DNA of 64,000 bases from Holophagales bacterium (GTDB lineage Bacteria; Acidobacteriota; Thermoanaerobaculia; Multivoradales; Multivoraceae). Position 1 is the first letter of the stretch. Each line of letters opens with the position of its first letter. The notes beneath the pieces were generated by a model. It was given only the letters and a program-made list of their open reading frames with translations. It had not been told where the DNA came from and ran no database searches. This document shows positions 54,478 to 63,786 of the stretch, piece after piece. Both the position numbers and the translations under genes were made by a program. The stretch is from NCBI GenBank assembly GCA_009845425.1, contig VXZQ01000017.1:124083-188082 (forward strand). The letters run 5' to 3'.

Positions 54478-55872
54478 GTGCCGGATCGTCGCACCTCGAG
54501 ACCGGGCACGCCAGACCGCCTACCGGTGAGGCGCCGGTCCGGACGTTCCGAGGCCGAGCCCCGGCTGCGCTCGCTCGACCGGATCCGGGAGGAACTCGCC
54601 GTCGCGGTGGACCGGTCGCCCGCGGACGAAACGGAGATCCTCTGGCTGGAGACCAGGCGCGGCCGCACCGGTTACCGCGTTCCCGACCTCGACAGCTACC
54701 GGCGGCGCTCCCGCCAGGTCATCCTGAGGGTGCGGGAGGGGCGACGCCCGGGGCTCCACCGCACGGGGGGCGCACGCACCGGCGAGCTCGCCGGTGCGGT
54801 GCGCCACGCCCTTGCGGCCGCGCGGGCGGCGCCCCCTGAGTCGCTTCCCCCGCTACCCGAGGGCAACGAGGCCGGAGACTCCCCGGCCGCCATGTGCGAC
54901 CCGGACCTTGAGCGCCTGCATGCCAAGGCCGCGCGGCGGTTGCTGCAAGAGGCGCTAGGGGACGACGAAGCGGCGATCATCGAATGGACTGTCGGGCAGG
55001 TCGCCATCGCCAACAGCCGGGAGCTCGTGCGCGGCGAACGCGCCAGTTCGGTCATGGTCGAGGTACGAAGCGGCGCCGACCCCGGCGCCGGCTTCGCTCG
55101 CCACGCCGCCCGTTCGCTTGACGGCCTGCGACTTGTGCGACTGGTCGAGACGGCACGAGAGCGGAGAGCGCCCGCGGGCGCGGCGACGACGCCGCCCAGC
55201 GGTGTACCCGTGCTCCTGGCTCCGGAGGCGACGATCGAGCTGGTCGAACTACTGAACCTCCACGCGTTCTCGTCACGCTCCATTCTCGAGGGAGAGTCCT
55301 TTCTGCTTCAGCACAAGGGTGTGCAGGTCTTCGACCGCCGCCTCGACCTGACCGACGACGCCTGCCTCGAGAGCGGTCTGCCGTTTCCCTTCGACCTGGA
55401 GGGCGTCTCGAAGATTCCGGTCGAGCTCGTGTCCGCGGGTGTGCCGCGAACACCGGCGCTGGACACCGCCACCGCGGCCCGCGTCGGGCTCACGCCAACC
55501 TGCCACTGTACGGGCGGCGAGGAGGCCTACCCTCTCAACACGATCCTCCGACCCGGTGAGCACAGCGACCAGGACCTGTTCCACATCGCGGAGGGCGGCG
55601 TCTGGGTCAGCAGACTGGACGAGGTCGAGTGCTTCGACCCCGCTCGCATGCGGGTGCGGGCGCGGGCCCGCGGAGTGCGTCGCCTGCGGGGCGGCCGGCT
55701 CGCGGAGCCGGTGATCGATCTTGTCTGGGAGGACAGCCTGCTTCGCGTGTTCTCCAACCTGCTCGCCATCGGCGCCAGCTGCTTCTGCCGTCCCTCGCGG
55801 GACGGCTTCCTGGGCGGCACGTCCGCGCCGGCGCTCGCGGTGGCGGACGTGGACGGCCTAAGCGCCGCCTAG
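54478..55872 (+). CDS. TldD/PmbA-family protein
   Basis: A 464-residue protein related to the TldD/TldE (PmbA) proteins that mature or degrade peptides such as microcins and CcdA. The C-terminal barrel (about 240-460) with FPFDLEGVSKIPVELVSAG and PTCHCTGGEE is recognisable. The zinc motif HExxxH of TldD is not present, so it resembles TldE, yet no TldD partner is adjacent. The start is GTG at 54478. It ends in CTAG, whose stop codons are shared with the opposing phosphatase gene. Confidence 0.82.
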   Translation: MPDRRTSRPGTPDRLPVRRRSGRSEAEPRLRSLDRIREELAVAVDRSPADETEILWLETRRGRTGYRVPDLDSYRRRSRQVILRVREGRRPGLHRTGGARTGELAGAVRHALAAARAAPPESLPPLPEGNEAGDSPAAMCDPDLERLHAKAARRLLQEALGDDEAAIIEWTVGQVAIANSRELVRGERASSVMVEVRSGADPGAGFARHAARSLDGLRLVRLVETARERRAPAGAATTPPSGVPVLLAPEATIELVELLNLHAFSSRSILEGESFLLQHKGVQVFDRRLDLTDDACLESGLPFPFDLEGVSKIPVELVSAGVPRTPALDTATAARVGLTPTCHCTGGEEAYPLNTILRPGEHSDQDLFHIAEGGVWVSRLDEVECFDPARMRVRARARGVRRLRGGRLAEPVIDLVWEDSLLRVFSNLLAIGASCFCRPSRDGFLGGTSAPALAVADVDGLSAA

Positions 55873-57512
55873 CCGCAACGAACCAGGACGACGGTCTGAT
55901 CGTCGCCCTGCGGCAGGCCGGCGCCGAACCGCCGCACCTCGGCATCGATGGCGTCCACGATCTCGGACAACGGCCGCTCGCGGCGCGAGCCAAGGAAGTC
56001 CTCGAGCCTTTCCTGACCATACTCCTCGCCGTCCAGGGACTCGCACTCCGTGATTCCGTCGCTGTACAGACAGAGGAGGTCGCCCGGGCCCATCTCGAGA
56101 GGCTCCACACGGTAGCTCGCCGTGGGAAGCAGGCCCAGCGGTAGTCCGCTGGCTGGAAGCGGCGTCACCTCGCCATTCCCGCGCACCAGGAGTCCGGGAT
56201 TGTGCCCGGCGTTGAGGTACCGGACGGCGCGGTTTCGCGGATCGATCTCGGTGAGGATCAGGGTGATGAAGCGATTGCTGGCGCTGCTCTCGACGATGTG
56301 CTTGTTCAGTCGGTCGAAGAGTTCCGGCGAGAGTTCGGCCCCGGCGGCTGCGCCGCCGAGCCGGCAGTCGTCGACGAGCAGCCGCAACGCCGAGTCGAGA
56401 GTCGAAACGAGGAGCGCGGCCGGCATGCCCTTGCCCGTGACGTCGGCAACCACGAGACCGCGCCGCGAGCCGGCAAACCGGAGCGACCCGTAATAGTCGC
56501 CGCCGACCTGGCGGGAGGGGCGGCTCCAGCCAACGGTCTCGAAGCAGCCCACGCTCGGCATCTCGGCGGGCAGGATGTTGCGCTGGATCTCGGCGGCGAG
56601 CTCCACTTCCCGCTCCAGGCGCTCCTTCTCGAGCGCCTGCCGATGGAGCTTGGCGTTGGTCAGCGCGATCGCGGCCTGGTTGGCGAACAGCGAGAGCGCC
56701 CGATGGTCGGACGCGGCGAACGGGCCCACCCCGGTCCGGCTCTCCTTGTCGGCGACCACCAGCAGACCGACGCTCCCGCTGCCCCCGTCGCCTTCGATGG
56801 GGACCGCGAGTGAGTGTTCAGCGTCCGGCATCACGCCCGTCGCCAACGCTTCGATGCCGGCTTCGCCGAAACCGGCAGACGGCGCGTCGATCGCCTCGCG
56901 AGCGCCACCGCCGATCGTGCCGGCAAGCGAGAGGCGGTCCTCTTCGTCCAGCAGGTAGAAGGCGCCGCGCCGGGCGTCCAGGAGCGACACCGCGCGCAGC
57001 AGGATCTCTTCCGTCAGTTCGTCCAGGTTCAGGGTGGACGTGATCGCCAGCCCCACGTCGTAGACCGCCTCCAACGTGACGACGTTGTAGTTGTCCTGGA
57101 ACTTCCGGTCCTTCAGCTCGTCGGCCAGTTCGCGCAGCCTGAGGCCGATGGCCAGGACTCCGGCGAGGTCGTGCTCTTCCGGCCTGCTCCCCTGTCCGCC
57201 GGCGCCCTCCTCATCGCGAGCCGTATCGTCCGCCGCGGCGTAGTACAGGACCAGGCCGTGCTCCAGGCTCCGTTCGCGCGTGCCGAGCACGCCCCACGCC
57301 GCCACCGGACCGCCGTCGCGATGGTAGATCTGCGCGCCAGCCAGGCCTTGGCTCCGGCACCAGTGGCCGACGAGCCGGGTCTGTGCCGCGCCGCTCTCCC
57401 ACTCCGAGGTCTCCGCTTCCGCCGCCAGCCGCCAGAGTTCGGCTCCGAGACCCGTTCCAGCCGCCGAGGCCGACTCCAACGCCTGAGCAGCCCCGGCGGC
57501 CGGCGAAGTCAC
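55869..57512 (-). CDS. GAF-domain SpoIIE/RsbU-type PP2C serine phosphatase
   Basis: A 547-residue phosphatase. A GAF domain spans about residues 145-310 (starting near LEAVYDVGLAITSTLNLDEL) and an amphipathic linker leads into the SpoIIE PP2C domain (about 330-547), with VGGDYYGSL, VVADVTGKGMPAALL and DGITECES carrying the metal aspartates. Such enzymes dephosphorylate STAS antagonists and so release the partner-switch kinase. It overlaps the STAS gene by 4 bases and is the last gene of the module. Confidence 0.94.
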   Translation of the reverse strand: MTSPAAGAAQALESASAAGTGLGAELWRLAAEAETSEWESGAAQTRLVGHWCRSQGLAGAQIYHRDGGPVAAWGVLGTRERSLEHGLVLYYAAADDTARDEEGAGGQGSRPEEHDLAGVLAIGLRLRELADELKDRKFQDNYNVVTLEAVYDVGLAITSTLNLDELTEEILLRAVSLLDARRGAFYLLDEEDRLSLAGTIGGGAREAIDAPSAGFGEAGIEALATGVMPDAEHSLAVPIEGDGGSGSVGLLVVADKESRTGVGPFAASDHRALSLFANQAAIALTNAKLHRQALEKERLEREVELAAEIQRNILPAEMPSVGCFETVGWSRPSRQVGGDYYGSLRFAGSRRGLVVADVTGKGMPAALLVSTLDSALRLLVDDCRLGGAAAGAELSPELFDRLNKHIVESSASNRFITLILTEIDPRNRAVRYLNAGHNPGLLVRGNGEVTPLPASGLPLGLLPTASYRVEPLEMGPGDLLCLYSDGITECESLDGEEYGQERLEDFLGSRRERPLSEIVDAIDAEVRRFGAGLPQGDDQTVVLVRCG

Positions 57513-57868
57513 GAAGCCCCGGCCTGAAGCTCGGTCACCGCCGCCTGTTCGTCGGGAAAGATGCTGGAGTACTGCGCCAGACCCATGATGTGGAAGGTCT
57601 TCTCGATGGTCGGAGTGAGGTTGCAGAAGGACAACCGGCCCTCCACCTCGATCATCTTTTCGATGATCTCGATCAGAATGGAGATGCCGATCGAGTTGAC
57701 GATCTTCGTCCCGGCGAGGTTCAGCAGCAGCGTCCCGAAGCCCTCCTCGACCAGGCCGTACGCCGCCTCCGCGATCTCCTCGCCGCCCTGGTTGTTGATG
57801 TAACCATCCGTGTAGATCACCGCCAGACCGTCGCGGCGCTCCACGTTCAACTTCAGACCCTCGTTCAT
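57509..57868 (-). CDS. STAS-domain anti-sigma-factor antagonist
   Basis: A 119-residue RsbV/SpoIIAA-like protein. The phosphorylatable serine lies in KIVNSIGISILIEII (S near residue 58 or 62). The unphosphorylated form binds and sequesters the partner kinase. It lies between the kinase (33 bases upstream) and phosphatase (4-base overlap), which gives a complete switch cassette. Confidence 0.95.
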   Translation of the reverse strand: MNEGLKLNVERRDGLAVIYTDGYINNQGGEEIAEAAYGLVEEGFGTLLLNLAGTKIVNSIGISILIEIIEKMIEVEGRLSFCNLTPTIEKTFHIMGLAQYSSIFPDEQAAVTELQAGAS

Positions 57869-57901
57869 GAACCCAACCAGACTTCCTCGCTCAACAGAGC
57901 G

Positions 57902-58345
57902 TCAGAGTACCTTCATCATCACGACGGAGGTGCCGCCCTCGCCCGAGAGCACGTTCACCTCGTCCATCAGACCTTCGATGATCTTCAACCCCCAGCCACG
58001 CTTCCGGATCGACCTGAGGTTGTCCTCGATCCGGGGCGGCACGAGCCTCGAACGATCGAAGCCGACTCCCTGATCCTGAATCGTGATCCGGAGCATCCGC
58101 GGCTCCTCCGCCTCGGCCGAACCCAGCACTGCGAGCCCGAGATGAAGCTGGCCGTCAGCGGCCCGGCTGTGTTCGATCGCGTTGATGCACGCCTCGACGA
58201 CCGCCATCCCCACTTCCTCGACCTTGTCAGTGCTCATCCGGATGGACTTCGCCATCTCGCAGGCGCAGGCCCGCACTTCCAGTTCCATTTCAGGCGCGAG
58301 CCTGAAGGTCAGGTGGGTTTCTTCTAGAACTCCGAGCTCAGACAT
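57902..58345 (-). CDS. RsbW/SpoIIAB-like anti-sigma serine kinase
   Basis: A 147-residue GHKL ATPase. The N box is EACINAIEHS, G1 is DQGVGFD and G2 is RGWGLKII. It should phosphorylate the STAS protein and bind a client when the STAS protein is phosphorylated. No sigma factor gene of the SigB type is nearby, so the client is unknown and may be another protein class. It follows the 62-residue membrane protein gene by 37 bases. Confidence 0.94.
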   Translation of the reverse strand: MSELGVLEETHLTFRLAPEMELEVRACACEMAKSIRMSTDKVEEVGMAVVEACINAIEHSRAADGQLHLGLAVLGSAEAEEPRMLRITIQDQGVGFDRSRLVPPRIEDNLRSIRKRGWGLKIIEGLMDEVNVLSGEGGTSVVMMKVL

Positions 58346-58382
58346 CGGGGAGAAAGCGACCGGCGCCCCTGCAGCCAGGGCG

Positions 58383-58571
58383 TCAGGCGACGAGGAAGAG
58401 CTTGAGACAGTAGATCACCACGGGCTGGATCCGGTCGTTCAGCAGAAACCAGAGGAAACTGGCAACAACCACCGCGGACCAGAACACCCCGGCGGAGAGA
58501 CTCCCCGCCCAGGCAACCGGCGCGGCGGCGCGCCCACGGTCCAAAAAACTGAACGGCGACCCTACCATCAT
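58383..58571 (-). CDS. 62-residue membrane protein downstream of a sigma-54 promoter
   Basis: A short hydrophobic protein with one long hydrophobic segment (about 18-45, around LSAGVFWSAVVVASFLW) and a second near the C-terminus (about 49-62). I know no family for it. It is probably real. GGGGAGG (58578-58584) sits six bases before the ATG, and a sigma-54 promoter predicts a 23-nt leader that ends exactly here. It is the first gene of the partner-switching cluster and could be a membrane receptor or tether for the kinase; that is inference. Confidence 0.72.
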   Translation of the reverse strand: MMVGSPFSFLDRGRAAAPVAWAGSLSAGVFWSAVVVASFLWFLLNDRIQPVVIYCLKLFLVA

Positions 58572-58604
58572 GTCGAACCTCCCCGTTGGTGACCCTCGTT
58601 AGAG

Positions 58605-58620
58605 AGCAAGTCCCTTGCCA
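58605..58620 (-). promoter_or_regulatory. Sigma-54 (-24/-12) promoter
   Basis: On the minus strand TGGCAAGGGACTTGCT has GG and GC separated by exactly ten bases, as sigma-54 requires (consensus TGGCACG-N4-TTGCW). It mismatches at one base of the -24 box. Transcription would start near 58594, 23 nt before the membrane protein gene. Three palindromic sites 90-210 bp upstream and an activator gene beyond them support it. Confidence 0.75.
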
Positions 58621-58633
58621 GCCGGGGAGTTAC

Positions 58634-58648
58634 CGGGCCGACGGCCCG
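58634..58648. repeat. Short GC-rich palindrome upstream of the sigma-54 promoter
   Basis: CGGGCC-GAC-GGCCCG forms a perfect 6-bp hairpin in the gap between the activator gene and the sigma-54 promoter. It could end or slow readthrough from the activator gene, but it lacks a T-run. Chance occurrence is possible in DNA this rich in GC. Confidence 0.4.
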
Positions 58649-58672
58649 CAAGGCCAAGTCCTCAGGGGGGTT

Positions 58673-58691
58673 GGTGATGAGCAGCATCACC
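58673..58691. repeat. 7-bp inverted repeat in the regulatory gap
   Basis: GGTGATG (58673-58679) and CATCACC (58685-58691) flank AGCAG. It does not match the three GGG-type sites, so it may bind another regulator or form an RNA hairpin after the activator gene. Confidence 0.45.
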
Positions 58692-58709
58692 GCGACCCGA
58701 CGGTCAATC

Positions 58710-58826
58710 GGGGCATTTTGTCCCGACAGGGTCGCTCTGCCAAGCCCTGAGTGACGCCCGGTGAGACCCTACGCCCGCCCCACAGTCACTAGGGACAATA
58801 TGTCCTATGGTGGGCTAATTTGCCCC
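58710..58826. promoter_or_regulatory. Three related 15-bp palindromic sites (putative enhancers)
   Basis: Site A is GGGGCATTTTGTCCC (58710-58724). Site B is GGGACAATATGTCCT (58792-58806). Site C is GGGCTAATTTGCCCC (58812-58826). Oriented alike they read GGGACAAAATGCCCC, GGGACAATATGTCCT and GGGGCAAATTAGCCC, that is GGGRCAA, an A/T-rich centre and CCC. Sites B and C are centred 20 bp apart (two helical turns) and A lies about 82 bp from B. They stand 105-207 bp upstream of the sigma-54 promoter, where enhancers are normally found. The likely ligand is the adjacent activator, by inference. Confidence 0.7.
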
Positions 58827-58833
58827 GCGCGAG

Positions 58834-60324
58834 TCAGTAACCCCCGCGCGTCAGGGTGCGCCTGTTGACGCCGAGAAGCCTGGCGGCGGCGCTCTTGTTG
58901 CCCCCCGTCATTCCGATCACCCGGCGTACGTGGCGGCGCTTGACCGTCTCGAGATCGAGCGGCTCCGGGCTCTGAAGACCGACCGCGCCGCCCATCAGCG
59001 ACTGGATCAGGGCAACGTCGACGACGCCGTCGGCCAGGGAAACCGCGCCCTCCACGATGTTCTGCAGTTCCCGCACATTGCCGGGATAGTCGTGCGCCAA
59101 GAGGAAGTTCAGCGCCGTCCGGTCGAACTGCGGCAGCTCGATCGACTCCCGGGCGCAGAAGTGTTCGGCGAAGTGGCGGATCAGGTGCGGGATGTCCCGC
59201 CGCCGCTCCCGCAGCGGCGGCAGTTCCACGCTGACTCCCTTCAGGCGGTAGTACAGATCCTCGCGGAAGCGGCCCTCCTCGACCAGTCGCTCCAGCGGCT
59301 GGTGCGTCGCGGCAACGACCCGGGTGTCGACGGCGATCGGCCGCTGGCCCCCGACCCTCACGATCTCGCGCTCCTGAAGCGCACGCAGCAGCTTGACCTG
59401 CAGCGCGACGTCGAGGTCGGCCACTTCGTCGAGGAACAGGGTGCCCCCCTCCGCCAGTTCGAAGCGGCCGAGGCGCGCCCTTACCCCGGTGGCCACGCCG
59501 CCCTCGATGCCGAATAGCTCGCTCTCCAGCAAGCTCTCCGGAAGCGCGGCGCAGTTCACCGCTACCAGCGGGCCGGTCCGCTCGGACCGCTCGTGCAGAA
59601 ACGCCGCCATGAGTTCCTTGCCCGTGCCGCTCTCCCCCCGTAACAGGACGCCAACGCTCCGCGGTGCGACCCGGTCGATCACTTCCAGGATCCGGCGCAT
59701 CGCGGGCGCGTGGGCCACGATCCGCCTGCCGCCGACCTCCGCCAGATCGTCGAGGCGCTCCTTGAGCAGTTTGTTCTCCTCCGCCAACCGTTCCCGCGAA
59801 ACGACCAGCCGTTCCACCTGGCGCAGGCCGTCCAGCGCCACCCCGGCAAGCGCCGCGACCGAGCGGAGGAACCTCCGGTCGCCGTCGCTGAAGCCTGGTT
59901 CGCCCTTGCCGCGAACCTCCTTGTCGAGCACGGCGACGAAGCCCAGCACGGCGTCGCGAGACTTGAGCGGCGCCGCCAGCAGAAACCGGAACTCCCGGCC
60001 GGCCAGTGAGCCGCCGCTCCGCTCCAGGACGTCGTCCCGGGACAGGAGATCGTCCCACAAGGGCCCTGCAAGCAGCGTCTCGGCGGCCGGGGAAACGCTT
60101 CCGAAGCCGACCGTCGACGCCGACCGTGCAACGCCGAAGCGGTCGCGAGTGACGGCCGCGGCCGCCGCCGGGTCGACGATGGTGCATAGACGCTGCAGGA
60201 GGTCGTCCAGCAGGCGCTGCTCGGATTCGTGGGAATGGAGCGCCACGACCAGGTCGTAGAGCGTCTCGAGCTGAAGCCGCTGACGGCGGCCGGCAAGGTC
60301 GGTGGAGGGTCTCCGGGCGGCCAT
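58834..60324 (-). CDS. GAF-domain sigma-54 enhancer-binding activator
   Basis: A 496-residue activator. It has an N-terminal GAF sensor (about 20-185), a coiled linker, and an AAA+ domain (about 203-430) with Walker A RGESGTGKE (229-237), Walker B GGTLFLDE (293-300) and arginine-finger region GRFREDLYYR. A C-terminal Fis-type HTH (about 458-496, GGNKSAAARLLGVNRRTL) follows. The GAFTGA loop that touches sigma-54 reads GVATGV (276-281), a variant. It lacks a receiver domain, so a small molecule or protein may signal through GAF. GAGGAA lies 7 bases before the ATG at 60324; it follows uvrA by 10 bases. Confidence 0.93.
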   Translation of the reverse strand: MAARRPSTDLAGRRQRLQLETLYDLVVALHSHESEQRLLDDLLQRLCTIVDPAAAAAVTRDRFGVARSASTVGFGSVSPAAETLLAGPLWDDLLSRDDVLERSGGSLAGREFRFLLAAPLKSRDAVLGFVAVLDKEVRGKGEPGFSDGDRRFLRSVAALAGVALDGLRQVERLVVSRERLAEENKLLKERLDDLAEVGGRRIVAHAPAMRRILEVIDRVAPRSVGVLLRGESGTGKELMAAFLHERSERTGPLVAVNCAALPESLLESELFGIEGGVATGVRARLGRFELAEGGTLFLDEVADLDVALQVKLLRALQEREIVRVGGQRPIAVDTRVVAATHQPLERLVEEGRFREDLYYRLKGVSVELPPLRERRRDIPHLIRHFAEHFCARESIELPQFDRTALNFLLAHDYPGNVRELQNIVEGAVSLADGVVDVALIQSLMGGAVGLQSPEPLDLETVKRRHVRRVIGMTGGNKSAAARLLGVNRRTLTRGGY

Positions 60325-60334
60325 GCTCAGTTCC

Positions 60335-63181
60335 TCAACTCGCTCTCCGCACCCGAGCCGGGGTCGCCAGCACCTTGCTCAGGAAAGCCCCGGTATGACT
60401 CTCCCGCGAGGCCGTCACGTCTTCCGGTGTACCGGCGACCACCAGCCTGCCGCCACCGACGCCGCCCTCCGGGCCGAGGTCGATGATCCAGTCCGCGTTC
60501 TTGATCACGTCGAGGTTGTGCTCGACCACCAGCACCGTGTTGCCCCGGTCGACCAGGCGCTGCAGCAAGCCGACCAGACGCCGCACGTCGTCGAAGTGGA
60601 GACCGGTAGTCGGCTCGTCCAGCAGGTAGAGACTCCGTCCCGTCGCCCGTTTGGACAGCTCGGTGGCCAGCTTGACCCGCTGCGCCTCGCCACCTGACAG
60701 CGTGGTCGCGGGTTGCCCGAGGCGGATGTAGCCGAGCCCCACCTCGTCCAGCGTCGACAGGATGCGGTCGATGGCCGGGACGTTGGCGAAGAAGTCGCAC
60801 GCGCTCTCGACGCTCATGGCGAGGATGTCGGCGATGTTCTTGCCCTTGTAGCGGACCTGCAGGGTCTCGCGGTCGTAGCGCAGACCGCCGCAGATGTCGC
60901 ACGTGACGTAGACGTCGGGCAGGAAGTGCATCTCGATCTTGTTCTGGCCGTCGCCGGCACAGGCTTCGCAGCGTCCGCCCTTGACGTTGAAGCTGAACCG
61001 GCCCGGCTTGTAGCCGCGAGCCCGCGCTTCGGCCGTCTTCGCCATCAGGGTGCGAATCGGCGTGAAGACGTTCGTGTAGGTCGCCGGATTGGAGCGCGGC
61101 GTGCGGCCGATCGGACTCTGATCGATGGCGATCACCTTGTCGAGATGCTCGAGTCCCTCGATGCGATCGTGATCGCCGGCCGGATCGACGGCACGGTAGA
61201 AGTGGCGCGCCAGGGCCTTGTACAACACCTCGTTGACCAGACTGCTCTTGCCCGAACCTGAGACACCGGTGACCAGAACGAAGCAGCCGAGCGGTACGTC
61301 CACGTCGAGTTCGGCCAGGTTGTTCTGGCGCGCACCCCGGATGCCCAGCCAGGCGCCGTTCCCGGGCCGCCGCGCCGCCGGCACCGGCACCTCCGCTTCG
61401 CCGCGGAGGTAGGCGCCGGTCAAGGACCCCTTCGCCTTCTCCACTTTCTCGAGCGATCCTTCCGCGACCACTTCGCCGCCGTGCTCACCCGCTCTCGGAC
61501 CCAGATCGACGATCCAGTCGGCCTCCCGAATCGTCTCCTCGTCGTGCTCGACCAGAAGCACCGAGTTGCCGAGGTCCCGCATGCCCTTGAGCGTCCGGAG
61601 CAGCTTCGCGTTGTCCCGCTGGTGCAGGCCGATCGAGGGTTCGTCGAGTACGTAGAGCACGCCCTGGAGTTTGCTTCCGATCTGCGTCGCGAGCCGGATG
61701 CGCTGGCTCTCGCCTCCCGAGAGGGTTCCCGAAGCCCGATCCAGGTGCAGGTAGCCGAGACCAACGTCATCGAGGAACGTCAGTCGATCCTCCACCTCCT
61801 GCAGGATCTTGCCGGCGATCTGCCGTTCCTTCGTGCTCAGGCCCAGGCACCCGACCACCCCCCGGAGGTCGCCGATCGGCATCGAGGTCAGATCGTCGAT
61901 TGAACGGTCGCCGACCGTAACCGCCAGCGCCTCGGGACGAAGCCGGCGGCCCGAGCACGAGCCGCAGGTGCGAACCGACATGTACTTCTCGATCTCCGCG
62001 CGCACGCCCGGCGACTCCGTGTCCGCGTGCCGGCGAGCGAGCATCGGCACGACGCCCTCGTAGCGTCCGCGCCACTGGTAGGACGACCGCCGGCCCTTGA
62101 TCTCGAAGGCGATCTCCCGGCTGCCCGAGCCGTAGAGCACGACCTGCCGCGCCTCCTCGGACAACTCGCACCACGGGGTCGAGAGATCGAAGCCGAGATC
62201 CGCGGCGACCGTCCTGAGCATCCTGAGCCGCCACGACGACGAACTCGTCGGAAACGGTCTGAGCACGCCGGACTGGATCGACCGGCGGGGATCATCCAGG
62301 ATCCGCTGCTCGTCGACCGCCATCGAGGAACCCAGGCCGCCGCACTCAGGGCAGGCGCCGTAGGGGCTGTTGAACGAGAAGAGGCGCGGCGAGATCTCCG
62401 CCAGACTGGAGCCGCAGTCGGCGCAGGCGTAGTGCTGCGACATCGTCTCCTCGGGCAATCCCTGGGGCGCCACGACGAGCAGGCCGCGCCCGACCTCAAG
62501 GGCCGTCTCGAACGACGCGGCTAGCCGCTGCTCGATGCCCGGCCGCACGACGAGCCGGTCGATCACGATCTCGATGTCGTGCTTCTTGTTCTTGTCCAGA
62601 GCCGGCAGGTCGCCGGAGAGTTCGCAGAGTTCGCCATCGATGCGCGCCCGCAGGAACCCCTCGCGGACCATCTGCTCGAGCTGGCGGCGGTACTCGCCCT
62701 TCTTGCCCCGCACGTACGGCGCGAGCAGCAGCAGCCGCGTCCCCTCCGGCATCCCGGCCACCCGGTCGACCATCTGCTGCACGGTCTGAGGCCGGATCAC
62801 CTTGCCGCACTCGGGGCAGTGCGGCACTCCCACCGAGGCGTAGAGCAGCCGCAGGTAGTCCTGGATCTCCGTCACCGTCCCCACCGTCGACCGCGGGTTG
62901 CGGGACACCGACTTCTGCTCGATCGAAATCGCGGGCGACAATCCCTCGATCGAGTCGACGTCCGGCTTCTCGACCTGGTGCAGGAACTGGCGGGCGTAGG
63001 CCGACAGGGACTCGACGTACCGACGCTGCCCCTCCGCGAACAGCGTGTCGAAGGCGAGGGAGGACTTGCCCGAGCCCGAAACGCCGGTGACGACGACCAG
63101 CCGATCGCGCGGGATCTCGACCGTCAGGTTCTTCAGGTTGTGCTCGCGGGCGCCGCGAACGACGATCTTCTTGCCGCTCAC
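60335..63181 (-). CDS. uvrA: UvrABC excinuclease subunit A
   Basis: A 948-residue tandem ABC ATPase that recognises DNA damage. The first Walker A is [15 protein letters not shown], and the second is [15 protein letters not shown]. Signature segments [13 protein letters not shown] and [13 protein letters not shown] are both present. CxxC zinc modules (CPECGK, CADCGS with CPECGG, and CEACAGDGQ with CDICGG) are intact. It overlaps smpB by ATGA. Confidence 0.98.
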   Translation of the reverse strand: MSGKKIVVRGAREHNLKNLTVEIPRDRLVVVTGVSGSGKSSLAFDTLFAEGQRRYVESLSAYARQFLHQVEKPDVDSIEGLSPAISIEQKSVSRNPRSTVGTVTEIQDYLRLLYASVGVPHCPECGKVIRPQTVQQMVDRVAGMPEGTRLLLLAPYVRGKKGEYRRQLEQMVREGFLRARIDGELCELSGDLPALDKNKKHDIEIVIDRLVVRPGIEQRLAASFETALEVGRGLLVVAPQGLPEETMSQHYACADCGSSLAEISPRLFSFNSPYGACPECGGLGSSMAVDEQRILDDPRRSIQSGVLRPFPTSSSSWRLRMLRTVAADLGFDLSTPWCELSEEARQVVLYGSGSREIAFEIKGRRSSYQWRGRYEGVVPMLARRHADTESPGVRAEIEKYMSVRTCGSCSGRRLRPEALAVTVGDRSIDDLTSMPIGDLRGVVGCLGLSTKERQIAGKILQEVEDRLTFLDDVGLGYLHLDRASGTLSGGESQRIRLATQIGSKLQGVLYVLDEPSIGLHQRDNAKLLRTLKGMRDLGNSVLLVEHDEETIREADWIVDLGPRAGEHGGEVVAEGSLEKVEKAKGSLTGAYLRGEAEVPVPAARRPGNGAWLGIRGARQNNLAELDVDVPLGCFVLVTGVSGSGKSSLVNEVLYKALARHFYRAVDPAGDHDRIEGLEHLDKVIAIDQSPIGRTPRSNPATYTNVFTPIRTLMAKTAEARARGYKPGRFSFNVKGGRCEACAGDGQNKIEMHFLPDVYVTCDICGGLRYDRETLQVRYKGKNIADILAMSVESACDFFANVPAIDRILSTLDEVGLGYIRLGQPATTLSGGEAQRVKLATELSKRATGRSLYLLDEPTTGLHFDDVRRLVGLLQRLVDRGNTVLVVEHNLDVIKNADWIIDLGPEGGVGGGRLVVAGTPEDVTASRESHTGAFLSKVLATPARVRRAS

Positions 63182-63699
63182 ACCGTTTCCTCTGACGCGT
63201 CCGTACGCATGCGCCGCCGGCCGCGGAACACCTCGCCGGCCTCCCGGTCGAGGGTCCGCTCCCGTTCCCGCTCGCGCTTGTCGTGCAACTTCCTGCCTTC
63301 GGCCAGGGCCAGCTCGACCTTGATCCGGTTCCCTTTCAGGTAGACGGACAGCGGCACCACCGTCAGGCCCCGGTCGCGGGTACGCCCGAACAGGCGGTCG
63401 ATCTCGCGCCGATTCAGGAGCAGCCGCCTCGGCCGCTCGAGGTCATGGTTCTCCCGGTTCCCGTGGCTGTACGCTGAGACGTGAGCCTCCAGCAACCAGG
63501 CCTCGTGGTCGCGAAAGGCCACGTAGCTGTCGCGTAGCTGGATCTTGCCGCCCCTGATCGATTTGACCTCAGTGCCCAGGAGCTCGATGCCAGCCTCCAG
63601 CCGCTCCAGGACGCGATACTCCCGCCGGGCCTTTCGATTGACCGCCAGAGCGTTCCCGCCCGCGAGCGACCGCTGCTTCTGTTTGCTGCGCCTGGCCAT
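63178..63699 (-). CDS. smpB: SsrA-binding protein SmpB
   Basis: A 173-residue tmRNA-binding protein for rescue of stalled ribosomes. [39 protein letters not shown] and the C-terminal [21 protein letters not shown] (in part: [14 protein letters not shown]) are canonical. The C-terminal tail extends about 25 residues beyond the usual end. The ATG at 63699 is standard; no clear promoter is seen in the 300-bp gap upstream. Confidence 0.97.
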   Translation of the reverse strand: MARRSKQKQRSLAGGNALAVNRKARREYRVLERLEAGIELLGTEVKSIRGGKIQLRDSYVAFRDHEAWLLEAHVSAYSHGNRENHDLERPRRLLLNRREIDRLFGRTRDRGLTVVPLSVYLKGNRIKVELALAEGRKLHDKRERERERTLDREAGEVFRGRRRMRTDASEETV

Positions 63700-63786
63700 C
63701 CGTGTTCGTTTCCGGCGTTCGGTGCATCTTCCCGGTGGAGTCTACTCCGCGGGCACCGTGGCGGAGGCGGTTGCAATGCGGCCGAA

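Noticed and set aside
58805..60187. 460-codon open frame in a second minus-strand frame
   Set aside because: It lies over the sigma-54 activator gene and is Arg/Gly-rich with no motif.
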